Shown piece by piece: positions 49,949-58,631 of a DNA stretch of 64,000 nucleotides. Source of the stretch: Nocardia brasiliensis IFM 10847. GTDB taxonomy: Bacteria; Actinomycetota; Actinomycetes; Mycobacteriales; Mycobacteriaceae. The stretch covers positions 1 to 64,000 of the forward strand of contig NZ_BAUA01000063.1 in NCBI RefSeq assembly GCF_000710915.1, given 5' to 3'. Numbering within the stretch: the stretch's first letter is position 1; the number at the start of each line of letters is the position of its first letter. Below the pieces are notes generated by a model. It ran no database searches and was not told the DNA's origin. It saw nothing but the letters and a program-made list of their open reading frames with translations. Made by a program: the position numbers and the translations under genes.

Positions 49949-49986
49949 CGAAGCGGGCCGGACGATCCGGGTTCGGCGTGCCGCGC

Positions 49987-51588
49987 TCAGCGATCGCGCC
50001 CCGCGGCGGGCGAGGTCTTGCGGTTGGTGCGGGCCCGGCGACGTGCCGCCTGCAGTTCGGCGAGTTCCTGCTCGAGGATCTCGGCGATGCGGAACTGGCC
50101 GGTGTCGTGGATCTCCGGGGTCGGCAGCGCGTCCTTGGCATCGGCTGTCCCGCCGGACTTTTCGGTGTCCTGACGCTTGATCGCCGCCGTCGTCGCACCG
50201 GCCGACTGTGCCGCGGAGACGGGCTTGGTCACCGGGGTGGCCGGCTTGGCCGGGGGCACCTCCGGTGCGGCGGGCTTGACGGCGCCGTTCTTGGCGGCCG
50301 GGCTCGCCGCGACCGGCTTGGTCTCGGCCGCGCGCTTCTCGGTGCTCGCCGCGGCGGGCTTGCTCTTCGCGGCGGGCAGCTCGGCGGACTTACCGTTCCT
50401 GGCCGGGGCAGCCGCGGCGACCTCGGTGCCGTTCGGCACCGTGCGGAGCTCGGAATCGCCTGCGGTGCGACCGTTCTCGGCGGTGGCCGAGAACGCGGTG
50501 GCGCTGTCGGCCTCGACGAGCTTGTCCAGCGCGGCAAGCTTCTCGTAGGTCGAGGTCGCCTCGAACGCGGTCGCGCCACGGAACGCCGAGCCCGACACGG
50601 CCGGCTTCTTCTCCGTGACGGCGTCGTCGTCCTGCACCACGACATCGATCTCCGGATCGACGACGGCGGTACTCGGTCCGGCGCCCAACTCCGCCAGCGG
50701 ATCCGGCTCCGGCTCCACGGTGAGTTCGGCGATCGCGCTCGCCGCCATCACGTCCGAGGTCCGCCGGTCCATCCGGTAGCTGGCGATCGGCGGCAGCGTG
50801 CGCCGGATCTGCTCGGCCGGATCCGGCAGGTCGCGGACCTGCTCGGTGGCCCGGTGGATCGCGAGACCGTAGCGGGCGCTGGCCGCGTCGTGAATCAGCA
50901 GGGCCACACCGATCATCACGGGCGCGACGGCGTGCACGGCGGCGTCGTACCACTGTTCCGCGCGCACGTACGGGTAGGTGTTCAAGGTGACGGTCAGCGA
51001 CAGCAGCGCGACCTCGGCGGCGACGACCTGCTTGCGGTTGTCGACGATGCCCCATTCGGCCACCTTGTTGGTGCCGATCATGATGATGATCAAGCAGACG
51101 CTGATCATCGCCTCCAGCAGATAGCTGAACCAGAACAGCGGATCGTCGGCCCCGCCGGGCGCGATGTTCTGCTGCACGTTCACTGCCGACCACAGCATCC
51201 CCGCACCGACGACGCCCGCCAGGGCGCGCAGCGACCAGGACCGATGCCGATACAGCGAGGCCAGTTTGGCATGCGGGCTCGACTCACGGCGCTGTGACGC
51301 AATGGCCTTGCGGGCCATCAGGAGATCTCGCATGTCGGCCTTTTCGATGGCTTCGGTGGTCTGCCTGGCGCGGTCGGCCGCCGACGCGGCGGCCTGAGCC
51401 TCTTTCCAGCGCTGACCACGATCCTGGCCGCGAATCCGCTCGGCCAGCTCGCGTTCCGCCTGCAGCTCGTCCTCGGACAGCGCTTCGGTCAACGCGGGAT
51501 CGAATTGGTATGCCAGCCGGCCACGAGCCTTTTCGACCCGCTTCGCCAGCTGCGTGACCTCGTCCTCGATGGGATGCTGGATGGTCAT
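49987..51588 (-). CDS. Membrane protein with long low-complexity C-terminal tail
   Basis: 533 residues. The charged N-terminus (about 1-110, with coiled-coil-like ELAERIRGQDRGQRWKEAQ) precedes about four hydrophobic helices (SLRALAGVVGAGMLWSAV, FWFSYLLEAMISVCLIIIMI, VAAEVALLSLTVTL, AVAPVMIGVALLI). The C-terminal ~250 residues are Ala/Pro/Lys/Thr-rich and likely disordered, ending in a basic tail. The helical core loosely resembles Spd/DUF2637-type proteins of actinomycete conjugative elements, but no other mobile-element genes are adjacent. Function unknown. Confidence 0.55.
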   Translation of the reverse strand: MTIQHPIEDEVTQLAKRVEKARGRLAYQFDPALTEALSEDELQAERELAERIRGQDRGQRWKEAQAAASAADRARQTTEAIEKADMRDLLMARKAIASQRRESSPHAKLASLYRHRSWSLRALAGVVGAGMLWSAVNVQQNIAPGGADDPLFWFSYLLEAMISVCLIIIMIGTNKVAEWGIVDNRKQVVAAEVALLSLTVTLNTYPYVRAEQWYDAAVHAVAPVMIGVALLIHDAASARYGLAIHRATEQVRDLPDPAEQIRRTLPPIASYRMDRRTSDVMAASAIAELTVEPEPDPLAELGAGPSTAVVDPEIDVVVQDDDAVTEKKPAVSGSAFRGATAFEATSTYEKLAALDKLVEADSATAFSATAENGRTAGDSELRTVPNGTEVAAAAPARNGKSAELPAAKSKPAAASTEKRAAETKPVAASPAAKNGAVKPAAPEVPPAKPATPVTKPVSAAQSAGATTAAIKRQDTEKSGGTADAKDALPTPEIHDTGQFRIAEILEQELAELQAARRRARTNRKTSPAAGRDR

Positions 51589-51816
51589 TTAGGCTCCAGG
51601 AGGAGATTCGATGGCAGACAAGTGATCACGCGGGAGAAGGCTACATCGCATTTCCGGACGACGCACCGTTGCCAGCGAAAAGTGTCGATTTGCCGGGTGA
51701 ATGCGGCGTGCCGCGACACGGTTTTCGCCGGTGCGCGTACCAGACTGAACGGTTCACGATGACCGTGTCGCGGGCACGACGCGCCGAAACGCCCGATGTT
51801 CGCTACGGGGTTCCTG

Positions 51817-51834
51817 GGCCGCGCGGACGCGGCC
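51817..51834 (-). terminator. Candidate terminator after the thiolase operon
   Basis: GGCCGCG (51817-51823) pairs with CGCGGCC (51828-51834) around a CGGA tetraloop, 10 nt beyond the stop of the last thiolase gene on the minus strand. No U-tract. Confidence 0.45.
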
Positions 51835-51844
51835 GGGCAAAGCC

Positions 51845-53086
51845 TCACTCGTTCGGGCGCGTCGCGGCTTCGACCACGAAACTCGCTGCGGTCGTGGCGC
51901 TCCCGCCGATGTTGAGGGTGGCGAATCGACGCGCGTCCGGCACTTGATAGTCTCCTGCCTGCCCGGTCACCTGCTTGTACGCGTCGAGCACCATACGCAC
52001 CCCGGTCGCCCCCACCGGATGGCCACCCCCGATCAATCCGCCACCCGGGTTGACAGCAATCCTGCCGTTTCGCCCGATTTCGCCCGTTTCCACCGCTTTC
52101 CAGCTCTCCCCGGGACCGGTGATACCGAGATGATCGATCGCCATGTACTCCGACATGGCGAAGCAGTCGTGCACCTCGACGCCGTCCACGGTGTCGATGG
52201 CAGGCAATCCGGCGCGCCCCAGCGCGTCCAGGACGGTCGCGCGCACATGCGGGAAGACATACGGGTCGTCCGCCGCGACCCGTAGTTTCCCCGCCAACGA
52301 CAGGCCGGCCGTGCGGTGTCCCCAACCGCTGATCACGGCGCGGCGTCCGGGCCGTAAATCGGTGCGCCGCGCCAGGAATCGGTCCGACACCACGACGACG
52401 GCCGCCGCCCCGTCGGTCATCTGGCTGCAATCCTGGCGGCGCAACCGGCCCGCCACCCGCGGGTTCGCGGTGTCGTCGGCGGCGAAGCTGTCCCGGGAGT
52501 AGGTCCAGTTCCTGGTCTGGGCGGCCGGGTTGGCGCGGGCATTGGTGATGTTGAGTTCGCTGATCGCGCGCAGATGCGCGTCGTCGAGGCCGTAGCGGCG
52601 GTCGTATTCGTCGGCGAGGGCGGCAAACATGGTCGGCCACACGAACTTCGCGTCCTGCGCCTCGTGGCCCACCCAGGCGGCGGCCCCCAGGTAGCCCGCC
52701 GCCTGCTCCCCCGGCACGGTCTTCTCCAGTTCGGCGCCGAGCACCAGCGCACAGTCGTAGCGGCCCGCCGCCAGGTCTGCCATTGCGGCCAGCAGCGCCA
52801 TACTGCCCGAGGCACACGCCGCTTCGTGCCTGCTCGCCGGTACACCCCACAGTTCGGGACAGACGGTGGCGGGCATCGCACCGAGCTGGCCCTGCCCGGT
52901 GAACAGCTGCCCGAAGGCATTGCCGAGATGGATCACTTCGATCTCGTCCGGCCCGACGCCGGTGGCCTCGAAGGTCGGGGCGAGCACCGCCGCGACGAGC
53001 GCGTCGAAGCCGAAGCCGGACCGATGCCAGTTGACCGCGAAATCGGTCTGGCTGCCGCCGAGTAGGTGAATGGTGCTGGTGGACAT
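51845..53086 (-). CDS. Thiolase family protein (SCP2/acetyl-CoA C-acetyltransferase-like)
   Basis: 413 residues. Nucleophile Cys in SRHEAACASGSMALL, HDCFAMSEYMA and GGGHPVGATGV supply a complete thiolase active site of the SCP2/SCP-x type; GQLGAMPATVC and NIGGSATTAASFVVE are also typical. It cleaves or forms 3-oxoacyl-CoA. Last gene of the catabolic operon; the acyl-CoA ligase lies 45 bp upstream. Confidence 0.88.
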   Translation of the reverse strand: MSTSTIHLLGGSQTDFAVNWHRSGFGFDALVAAVLAPTFEATGVGPDEIEVIHLGNAFGQLFTGQGQLGAMPATVCPELWGVPASRHEAACASGSMALLAAMADLAAGRYDCALVLGAELEKTVPGEQAAGYLGAAAWVGHEAQDAKFVWPTMFAALADEYDRRYGLDDAHLRAISELNITNARANPAAQTRNWTYSRDSFAADDTANPRVAGRLRRQDCSQMTDGAAAVVVVSDRFLARRTDLRPGRRAVISGWGHRTAGLSLAGKLRVAADDPYVFPHVRATVLDALGRAGLPAIDTVDGVEVHDCFAMSEYMAIDHLGITGPGESWKAVETGEIGRNGRIAVNPGGGLIGGGHPVGATGVRMVLDAYKQVTGQAGDYQVPDARRFATLNIGGSATTAASFVVEAATRPNE

Positions 53087-53131
53087 GCGTACTCCGGTCT
53101 CTGGTGCGGGGCGGGGCAGGACGGGGCCCGG

Positions 53132-54871
53132 TCAGGTCTCGACGCCGTTGCCCCGCAGCGTCTCCCGCAGCTCGCGCCGCAGCAGCTTGCCGACCGGGTT
53201 ACGCGGCAGCGCCTCGATCAGCTCCAACCGCTCGGGCAGCTTGAACGAAGCCACCTCACGCTCACGCAGATGCTCGACCAGTGCGGCCAGTGTGACCGTG
53301 GCGCCGGGCGCCGGAACCACGAAGACGCAGCACTTCTCACCGAGCACCTCGTCGGGATAGCCGACGACCGCGACGTCGGCGACGGCCGGATGATCGGTCA
53401 GCAGGCCCTCGATCTCGGCGGGTGCGATGTTCATTCCGCCGCGGATGATGATCTCCTTGATCCGGTCCACGAACCGCAGATACCGGCCGTCGACGCCGCA
53501 CAGCTCGAAGACGTCTCCGCTGCACAGGAATCCGTCCTCGTCGAACGGCTCGTTCGCCGCGGTGCCGGGCAGGTAGCCGCCGAACACCGCGGGCCCGGCC
53601 AGCCGCAATTCACCGGTGCCACCGATCGCGGTCACCGCGGCGCCCGTGCCGACATCGACGAGTTTCACCCTCGTGCTCCGCGCGAGCCGGGTGGCCCAGC
53701 GCACCCCGGGCGCGCCGTAGTGCGGCAGATGCTGTGCGCGAGTGAGCGGATCGGGGATGTCCACGGGCGCGCCCATCAGGCAGACGCCTTCGTTGGAGCC
53801 GAAGAAATTCAGCACCTCGATGCCGAGTTCGTCCTGCCAGCCGCGCACCACGCTCGGCGGCAACGGCGCGCCGCCGGAGCCGACCCGCTGCAACGAGCTG
53901 AGATCGGCGGACGCGCGCAAGGTCTCGTTGTGCAGCAGCATCGTCAGCAGCGCGGGCGGCATGCTGGTGTGGGTCACCCGGTACCGCGCGATCTGGCCGA
54001 GGAACACGGGCAGGTTCAGCGGCTGGTGCTGCACCAGGTGCCCGCCGACGAGCAGCCACGGCAGCAACGACGCCGCGAAACCCGCCATGTTGACCATCGG
54101 AAAGGGGTTGAGCACCACCGATTCCGGGGTGAGACACAGCCCGTCCTGCACGCCCCACGCCATGGCGAGCCAGTCGCCGTGACAGCGCGGGACCCCCTTC
54201 GGCGCGGCCTCGGTGCCACTGGTCCAGCAGACGGTGACCCGATCGTTGACCGAGACCGTCAGCCCGCGCACATAGAACCGCAGCCGTTCGCGGTCCGCCG
54301 CGGCCACCGGGGCGTCCAGCGGGATCGCCCCGTCCGGCACACCGGGGCCGAAGGCGAACACGGTGTCCGCCACTTCCAGTGCGTCCCCGGCAAGTTCGCG
54401 ACCGGACAACGCCCCCGCCGTGATCACCGCGGTGGCGCCGGCGGCGGCGACGATGCCGGACAGCTCGTGGCGGCGGAACGAAGCGGGCATCGGCGTCGCG
54501 ATCGCGCCGAGCCGCCACAGCGCGAAATAGGTGGCGGTCAACGCGATCGAATTCGGCAGCTGCACCGCCACCGTGTCGCCCTGCCGAATCCCGTTGCGAT
54601 ACAGCACCGCTGCCAGGTCGGCACTGTGCTCGTCCAAGGCGCGCCACGAGAGGGTGCGCGGCGACGCGCCGGTCAGCGCCGCGAGGTCGGCCGGATCGGA
54701 GATCGCCGGCGCCTCCGGTGCCGCCTCGACCCGTTGCCGGAGCAGGTCGGGCAGTGTTTCCGGCTGCCACCAGCCCCGGGCCAGATATTCGCGGACCTTG
54801 TCCGCGCGATGACAGGTGGGCACGTCGGTACGGGTGCCGGTATCGGTTGCGGTGGTGGACGACTCGGGCAT
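53132..54871 (-). CDS. AMP-forming acyl-CoA synthetase
   Basis: 579 residues from the ATG at 54871 (GAAGGAAC upstream). ANL superfamily motifs: CWTSGTEAAPKGVPRCH (P-loop), NFFGSNEG (adenine), DGFLCSGDVFEL, RFVDRIKEIIIRGGMNIAPAE and the C-terminal catalytic Lys in RNPVGKLLRREL. It activates a carboxylic acid to its CoA thioester, here probably the acid from the carotenoid-oxygenase/LLM steps. 10 bp after the thiolase upstream. Confidence 0.9.
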   Translation of the reverse strand: MPESSTTATDTGTRTDVPTCHRADKVREYLARGWWQPETLPDLLRQRVEAAPEAPAISDPADLAALTGASPRTLSWRALDEHSADLAAVLYRNGIRQGDTVAVQLPNSIALTATYFALWRLGAIATPMPASFRRHELSGIVAAAGATAVITAGALSGRELAGDALEVADTVFAFGPGVPDGAIPLDAPVAAADRERLRFYVRGLTVSVNDRVTVCWTSGTEAAPKGVPRCHGDWLAMAWGVQDGLCLTPESVVLNPFPMVNMAGFAASLLPWLLVGGHLVQHQPLNLPVFLGQIARYRVTHTSMPPALLTMLLHNETLRASADLSSLQRVGSGGAPLPPSVVRGWQDELGIEVLNFFGSNEGVCLMGAPVDIPDPLTRAQHLPHYGAPGVRWATRLARSTRVKLVDVGTGAAVTAIGGTGELRLAGPAVFGGYLPGTAANEPFDEDGFLCSGDVFELCGVDGRYLRFVDRIKEIIIRGGMNIAPAEIEGLLTDHPAVADVAVVGYPDEVLGEKCCVFVVPAPGATVTLAALVEHLREREVASFKLPERLELIEALPRNPVGKLLRRELRETLRGNGVET

Positions 54872-54881
54872 GGGCGTTCCT

Positions 54882-56078
54882 TCAGCGGAGAAGCCGCAGC
54901 ACCAGCGCGGAGCCGAGCCCCAGTGCCGCGGGAATGGCGACGAGTGCGTGTTCGCCACCCGTACGAGTGAGCGCGTCGAGCGCCTGGACGATCAGGTTGC
55001 CGCCCGTCGCGCCGAGCGGATGCCCGACCGCGAGGGCGCCACCGGCCGGATTGACCCGCGCCGCATCCACGTCCAGCTCCCGGGTGAGCAGAATCGGTGT
55101 GACGGCGAAGGATTCGTTGATCTCGAGCACGTCGAGATCGGCGACGGCGAGCCCGGCCCGGTCGAGCGCCAGCCGGGCGGCGGTGCTCGGCGCGGTGAGC
55201 AGCGGCGAACGCACGGCCGTCTGCGCGCTGCCGACGATCTGGGCCAGCGGCGCTCTGCCGAACCGTTGCTCGGCCCGCCTGCTGCCGATGACCAGCGCGG
55301 ACGCACCGTCGGCCAACTGCGGTGCGGTCGCGATCGTGTGCAGGCCGTCGGCCGGATGTGGCGCGCCGGGCAAGCGGCACGCCACCCGCTGCCAGGCCGG
55401 ATCGTCGCCGAACAGGGCAGGCAGCGCCGCGAAGGTCGCGGTGCTCGCATCGGCCCGTGCGCCCTCGTCGGCGGCGAGCAACACCGTCGCGCCTTTGCGT
55501 ACCGGCACCACCGATCCGGAAGTCGGTGCGGCCGTGGCTCGCTGATGCGACGACACCGCGTACTCGTCGAGTTCGGCGCGGGTGATGCCCGCGGCGGCCG
55601 CGGTGAGATCGGCCGAGACGCCGATCGTCACGAAGCCCGTACGCTCCCCGAGGTCGGCATCGGTGGCGATCGCGGGCCGATCCGCGAGCATCGGCACCCG
55701 GGACATCGATTCGACACCACCCGCGACGATGAGGTCCGCGTACCCGGCGACCACGCGGGCGGCGGCGGTCTCGATCGCGTCCAGCCCGGAGCAGCACAGC
55801 CGCGACACCACCCCGCCGGGCACCCGGTCCGGCCAGCCCGCCCACAGCGCCGCCGCCCGCGCGAGGTCGCCGCCCTGCTCCCCCATCACCGTGCTGATTC
55901 CGACCACGATGTCGTCCACGGACTCCGGTGACAGCGAACGGCTTTCGAGTGCGCCCAACAGCTGACCGAACAGTTCGTAGGGCGGCACGTCTGCGAGCGT
56001 GCCCCCGTGTTTGCGCACCCGACCGCGCGGCAGCCGAACAGCGTCGTAAATGTAAGCGCCGGAACGCGTGTCAGGCAT
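54882..56078 (-). CDS. Thiolase-like protein lacking the C-terminal catalytic cysteine
   Basis: 398 residues. Nucleophile Cys in VVSRLCCSGLDAIETAAA and GGALAVGHPLGATGG are present, and NESFAV replaces the common NEAFA. Near the C-terminus, where thiolases have C[IA]GGGxG with the second catalytic Cys, the sequence is VAIPAALGLGSAL: the Cys is gone. Catalysis of a normal Claisen thiolysis may therefore be impaired, or a different reaction is performed. It overlaps the LLM gene by 8 nt. Confidence 0.82.
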   Translation of the reverse strand: MPDTRSGAYIYDAVRLPRGRVRKHGGTLADVPPYELFGQLLGALESRSLSPESVDDIVVGISTVMGEQGGDLARAAALWAGWPDRVPGGVVSRLCCSGLDAIETAAARVVAGYADLIVAGGVESMSRVPMLADRPAIATDADLGERTGFVTIGVSADLTAAAAGITRAELDEYAVSSHQRATAAPTSGSVVPVRKGATVLLAADEGARADASTATFAALPALFGDDPAWQRVACRLPGAPHPADGLHTIATAPQLADGASALVIGSRRAEQRFGRAPLAQIVGSAQTAVRSPLLTAPSTAARLALDRAGLAVADLDVLEINESFAVTPILLTRELDVDAARVNPAGGALAVGHPLGATGGNLIVQALDALTRTGGEHALVAIPAALGLGSALVLRLLR

Positions 56079-57063
56079 GGTCGATCCTTGCGAGGGTGGC
56101 CAGCGTGTGCTGAGCGGCGGGGTCTGTCGCCGACGTGGCGGGAACGATGACGATCTCGTCCGCGCCCGCGGCGCGGTAGGCGGCGACGCGGCGGTGCAGC
56201 GTGGTCTCGTCGCCGAAGATGCCCACGGCGGCCGGTAATTCGTCCGGGACGGCCGCGAGCACGTCGCGGGGGTGCGCGCCGGTGTGCGCGAGCCGGACCA
56301 GATCGCCGAAACCCGCTTCGGCGAACATCGCGTCGTAGCCGGGTGCGCGCAGGTAGCCCACTACACCGCGGCGGACGGTGGCGAGGATGTCCGCCGACGG
56401 GTCCGCGGCGGCGGTGACCCACACCGAGATCGCCGGATCGGGCAGGCCCGCCCGGCGCGCGGCGGCGCGCACGGATTCGGCGCAGCGCGAGACCTGTTCC
56501 GGTGTCACGAGATTCAGCACCACCCGGTCGGCAGTGCGGGCCGCGGCGGCCAGCGCGCGGGGTCCGAAGGCGGCGACGGTGATCGACGAGGACGGTGCGG
56601 CCAGGCGCAGCCGGTATCCCGACGTGCGCTCGACCGCGCCCGCGAAGTCGACCTTCTTCCCCGCGAGCAGACCGCGCAAGATCTGCGCCGAATCCGCCAG
56701 ATGCGTTGCGGTGTCGCGCCTTTCCCGGCCGTGCCAGCCGTGCACGACGAGGGTGCTGGAACTGCCGATGGCGACGTCGACGGCGCGGCCGGTGAGCGCG
56801 GCCACGCTCGCGACGCCCATGGCGATCGTCACGGGGGTGCGTACGTCGACGGCGAGGGGCCCGATACACAGCGGCATCCGGCCCGGCGCGAGGCCGATCG
56901 CGGTGGCCAGCGCGAACGCGTCGAACGTCGCCATCTCGCCGACCCACAACCGGCCGAAACCGAGGTGTTCGGCGGCCGCGGCGACAGCGAGCGCGTCCAG
57001 CGGGTCCCGATCCTGCCAATACGGCAGGCTCACACTCAATGCCGGGCGATCGGGCGTGCTCAT
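56071..57063 (-). CDS. Luciferase-like (LLM) F420-dependent oxidoreductase
   Basis: 330 residues from the ATG at 57063 (GGTGGGG upstream); an upstream ATG overlaps the preceding gene. TIM-barrel LLM features are LSVSLPYWQD, HLGFGRLWVGEMATFDAF, GLAPGRMPLCIGPLAVDVRTP, RAVDVAIGSSSTLVVHGWHG and FGPRALAAAA. Actinobacterial members usually use coenzyme F420; FMN cannot be excluded. Between the carotenoid oxygenase (28 bp away) and a thiolase; it probably oxidises or reduces an intermediate of that pathway. Confidence 0.85.
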   Translation of the reverse strand: MSTPDRPALSVSLPYWQDRDPLDALAVAAAAEHLGFGRLWVGEMATFDAFALATAIGLAPGRMPLCIGPLAVDVRTPVTIAMGVASVAALTGRAVDVAIGSSSTLVVHGWHGRERRDTATHLADSAQILRGLLAGKKVDFAGAVERTSGYRLRLAAPSSSITVAAFGPRALAAAARTADRVVLNLVTPEQVSRCAESVRAAARRAGLPDPAISVWVTAAADPSADILATVRRGVVGYLRAPGYDAMFAEAGFGDLVRLAHTGAHPRDVLAAVPDELPAAVGIFGDETTLHRRVAAYRAAGADEIVIVPATSATDPAAQHTLATLARIDHA

Positions 57064-57091
57064 CGCCCCACCAGCCCTGTGGCGCACGCGC

Positions 57092-58552
57092 TCACTCGAC
57101 CGGCTGCGCGGCCGCACGCATACGCTCGCCACTGACCCACGTGGCATGGAAACCCAACGGCACCCGCACCGGCAGACCGAGGCGGCACACCGGACCGGCC
57201 GCGAGATCGGCGGCGTGGTAGATCCACACCTCCGACAGCCGGGTATGGCTGTTGAACGCGAACATCGTCAGCCAGGCGTCGTCCTCGTCGCCGGCGTCCG
57301 CCCGCGGCACCACGGCGAGCTCGCTGCCGAAGATGCCGTCGCCGAACGGCTGGGTCTGCTTGGCGCCGGTGCGCACGTCGTACTTGATGACGGCGTCGAA
57401 CAGCATGGTGCGGTCCACCGAGAGCCGCATCTGATACGACCAGCGGCCGCGCTGACCGGTACGGCCCTGATCAATGGCCGGAAACTCGGTGTTGACGTCG
57501 TCCATCGGCTCTTCGACGGTGGCGCCGGTGCGCAGATCGAACCGGTAGCGATGCAGTTTCGCCTCGGGGCGCAGGTACGCGAGCAACTGGGCCAGCGGGT
57601 TCGCCCGATCGGAGACGGGACTCGGCTTCGACACCCGGCAGACCACCAGGACGATTTGCTCGCCCTCCTCCCACGCGTTGACCGTGTGATAGATGTAGCC
57701 CGGCGCGGCCTCGAACCACTGCGCCCGCGCCCCGTCGCCGCGCCGGGGCAACACCGCGAAGCGGCTCGGCAGCGTGCGATCGAAGAAGAGCTTGAACCGG
57801 CCCGCCGCGGCGGCTCGGGGGTCGTTGTAGAGCGGCAAATCCATGAGGATCGAATAGTTCTCGGTGATCGCCATGTCATGCGGCAGCCGCGGGCCCGGCA
57901 GCTCGAGTCCGGTGTAGTGGGTGACCGCACCCGAGGGATCGGCGACGCCGTAGCGCAGGTACGGCGTGTGGATGCCGTAGTCGAAGAAGATGAATTCCTC
58001 GGTGCGCTCATCGACTTTCGCGTGCGCGGAGACCTCGCCGGGCAGCGTGCCGCCGAAGGTGTCGGCGCCGCGGGTCTCGAGGCTGATCGGGTCCAGCGCA
58101 TAGGGTTTGCCCGCGCGGTACCACAGCGACAGCAGGTTGCCGTGGTGGAAGACCACATCGGTGTTGGCGGAGTTGCGTTCGCGGCGATCGCCGGGCGGGT
58201 TGTCGTCCCACGGCTCGATCACGCCGCGCCACAACGCCGTTCCCGCCGCCCGCTCGGCCTCGAACTCGTCGGTGCGGATGTAGCGGTTGCGGTAGGTGGC
58301 TCTGCCGTGCTCGAAGTGCACGGCATGCAGCATGCCGTCGCCGTCGAACCAGTGATAGCGGCCGAGCGGCGCGAATTGCGGGTTGGGCCCGTTGCGCACA
58401 TAGACGCCGTCGAGGTCGGCCGGGAGTTCGCCGTGCAAGACCGGCAACTCGGTCGCGGTGATCTCGTCCGCGGTGGGCGCGTACGGCCCTTCCAGATAGG
58501 GATTGGTCAGCGCCTGCGCCGCCGGTGCGATGAGTTCTTCGTTCAGCGTCAT
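57092..58552 (-). CDS. Carotenoid oxygenase family protein (lignostilbene/apocarotenoid dioxygenase-like)
   Basis: 486 residues. The seven-bladed propeller family (RPE65/CCO) is shown by the four iron-binding histidines in EVSAHAKVD (H177), RLPHDMAITENY (H225), PGYIYHTVNAWEE (H289) and LGFHATWV (H469), plus YVRNGPNPQF near the N-terminus. These Fe(II) enzymes split an alkene with O2 into two aldehydes or ketones; substrates include apocarotenoids and stilbenes. First gene of a five-gene minus operon. A 17-nt motif shared with the HxlR promoter lies just upstream. Confidence 0.9.
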   Translation of the reverse strand: MTLNEELIAPAAQALTNPYLEGPYAPTADEITATELPVLHGELPADLDGVYVRNGPNPQFAPLGRYHWFDGDGMLHAVHFEHGRATYRNRYIRTDEFEAERAAGTALWRGVIEPWDDNPPGDRRERNSANTDVVFHHGNLLSLWYRAGKPYALDPISLETRGADTFGGTLPGEVSAHAKVDERTEEFIFFDYGIHTPYLRYGVADPSGAVTHYTGLELPGPRLPHDMAITENYSILMDLPLYNDPRAAAAGRFKLFFDRTLPSRFAVLPRRGDGARAQWFEAAPGYIYHTVNAWEEGEQIVLVVCRVSKPSPVSDRANPLAQLLAYLRPEAKLHRYRFDLRTGATVEEPMDDVNTEFPAIDQGRTGQRGRWSYQMRLSVDRTMLFDAVIKYDVRTGAKQTQPFGDGIFGSELAVVPRADAGDEDDAWLTMFAFNSHTRLSEVWIYHAADLAAGPVCRLGLPVRVPLGFHATWVSGERMRAAAQPVE

Positions 58553-58570
58553 GAGTCGCGTATCCCTTCG

Positions 58571-58587
58571 CTACAGTTATTGAAGTG
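58571..58587 (+). promoter_or_regulatory. Candidate HxlR operator before the carotenoid oxygenase operon
   Basis: CTACAGTTATTGAAGTG matches the reverse strand of 59610-59626 (CTACAGTTAACGAAGTG) at 15 of 17 positions. The second site lies upstream of the HxlR gene. It is 18 nt upstream of the oxygenase start (58552, minus). A 16-bp near-palindrome GTGATACGCGTCTCAC (58585-58600, one mismatched pair) overlaps it. Confidence 0.55.
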
Positions 58588-58631
58588 ATACGCGTCTCAC
58601 CGGAAGGTGTCAAGAGCGGCCGGTGCCGGCC

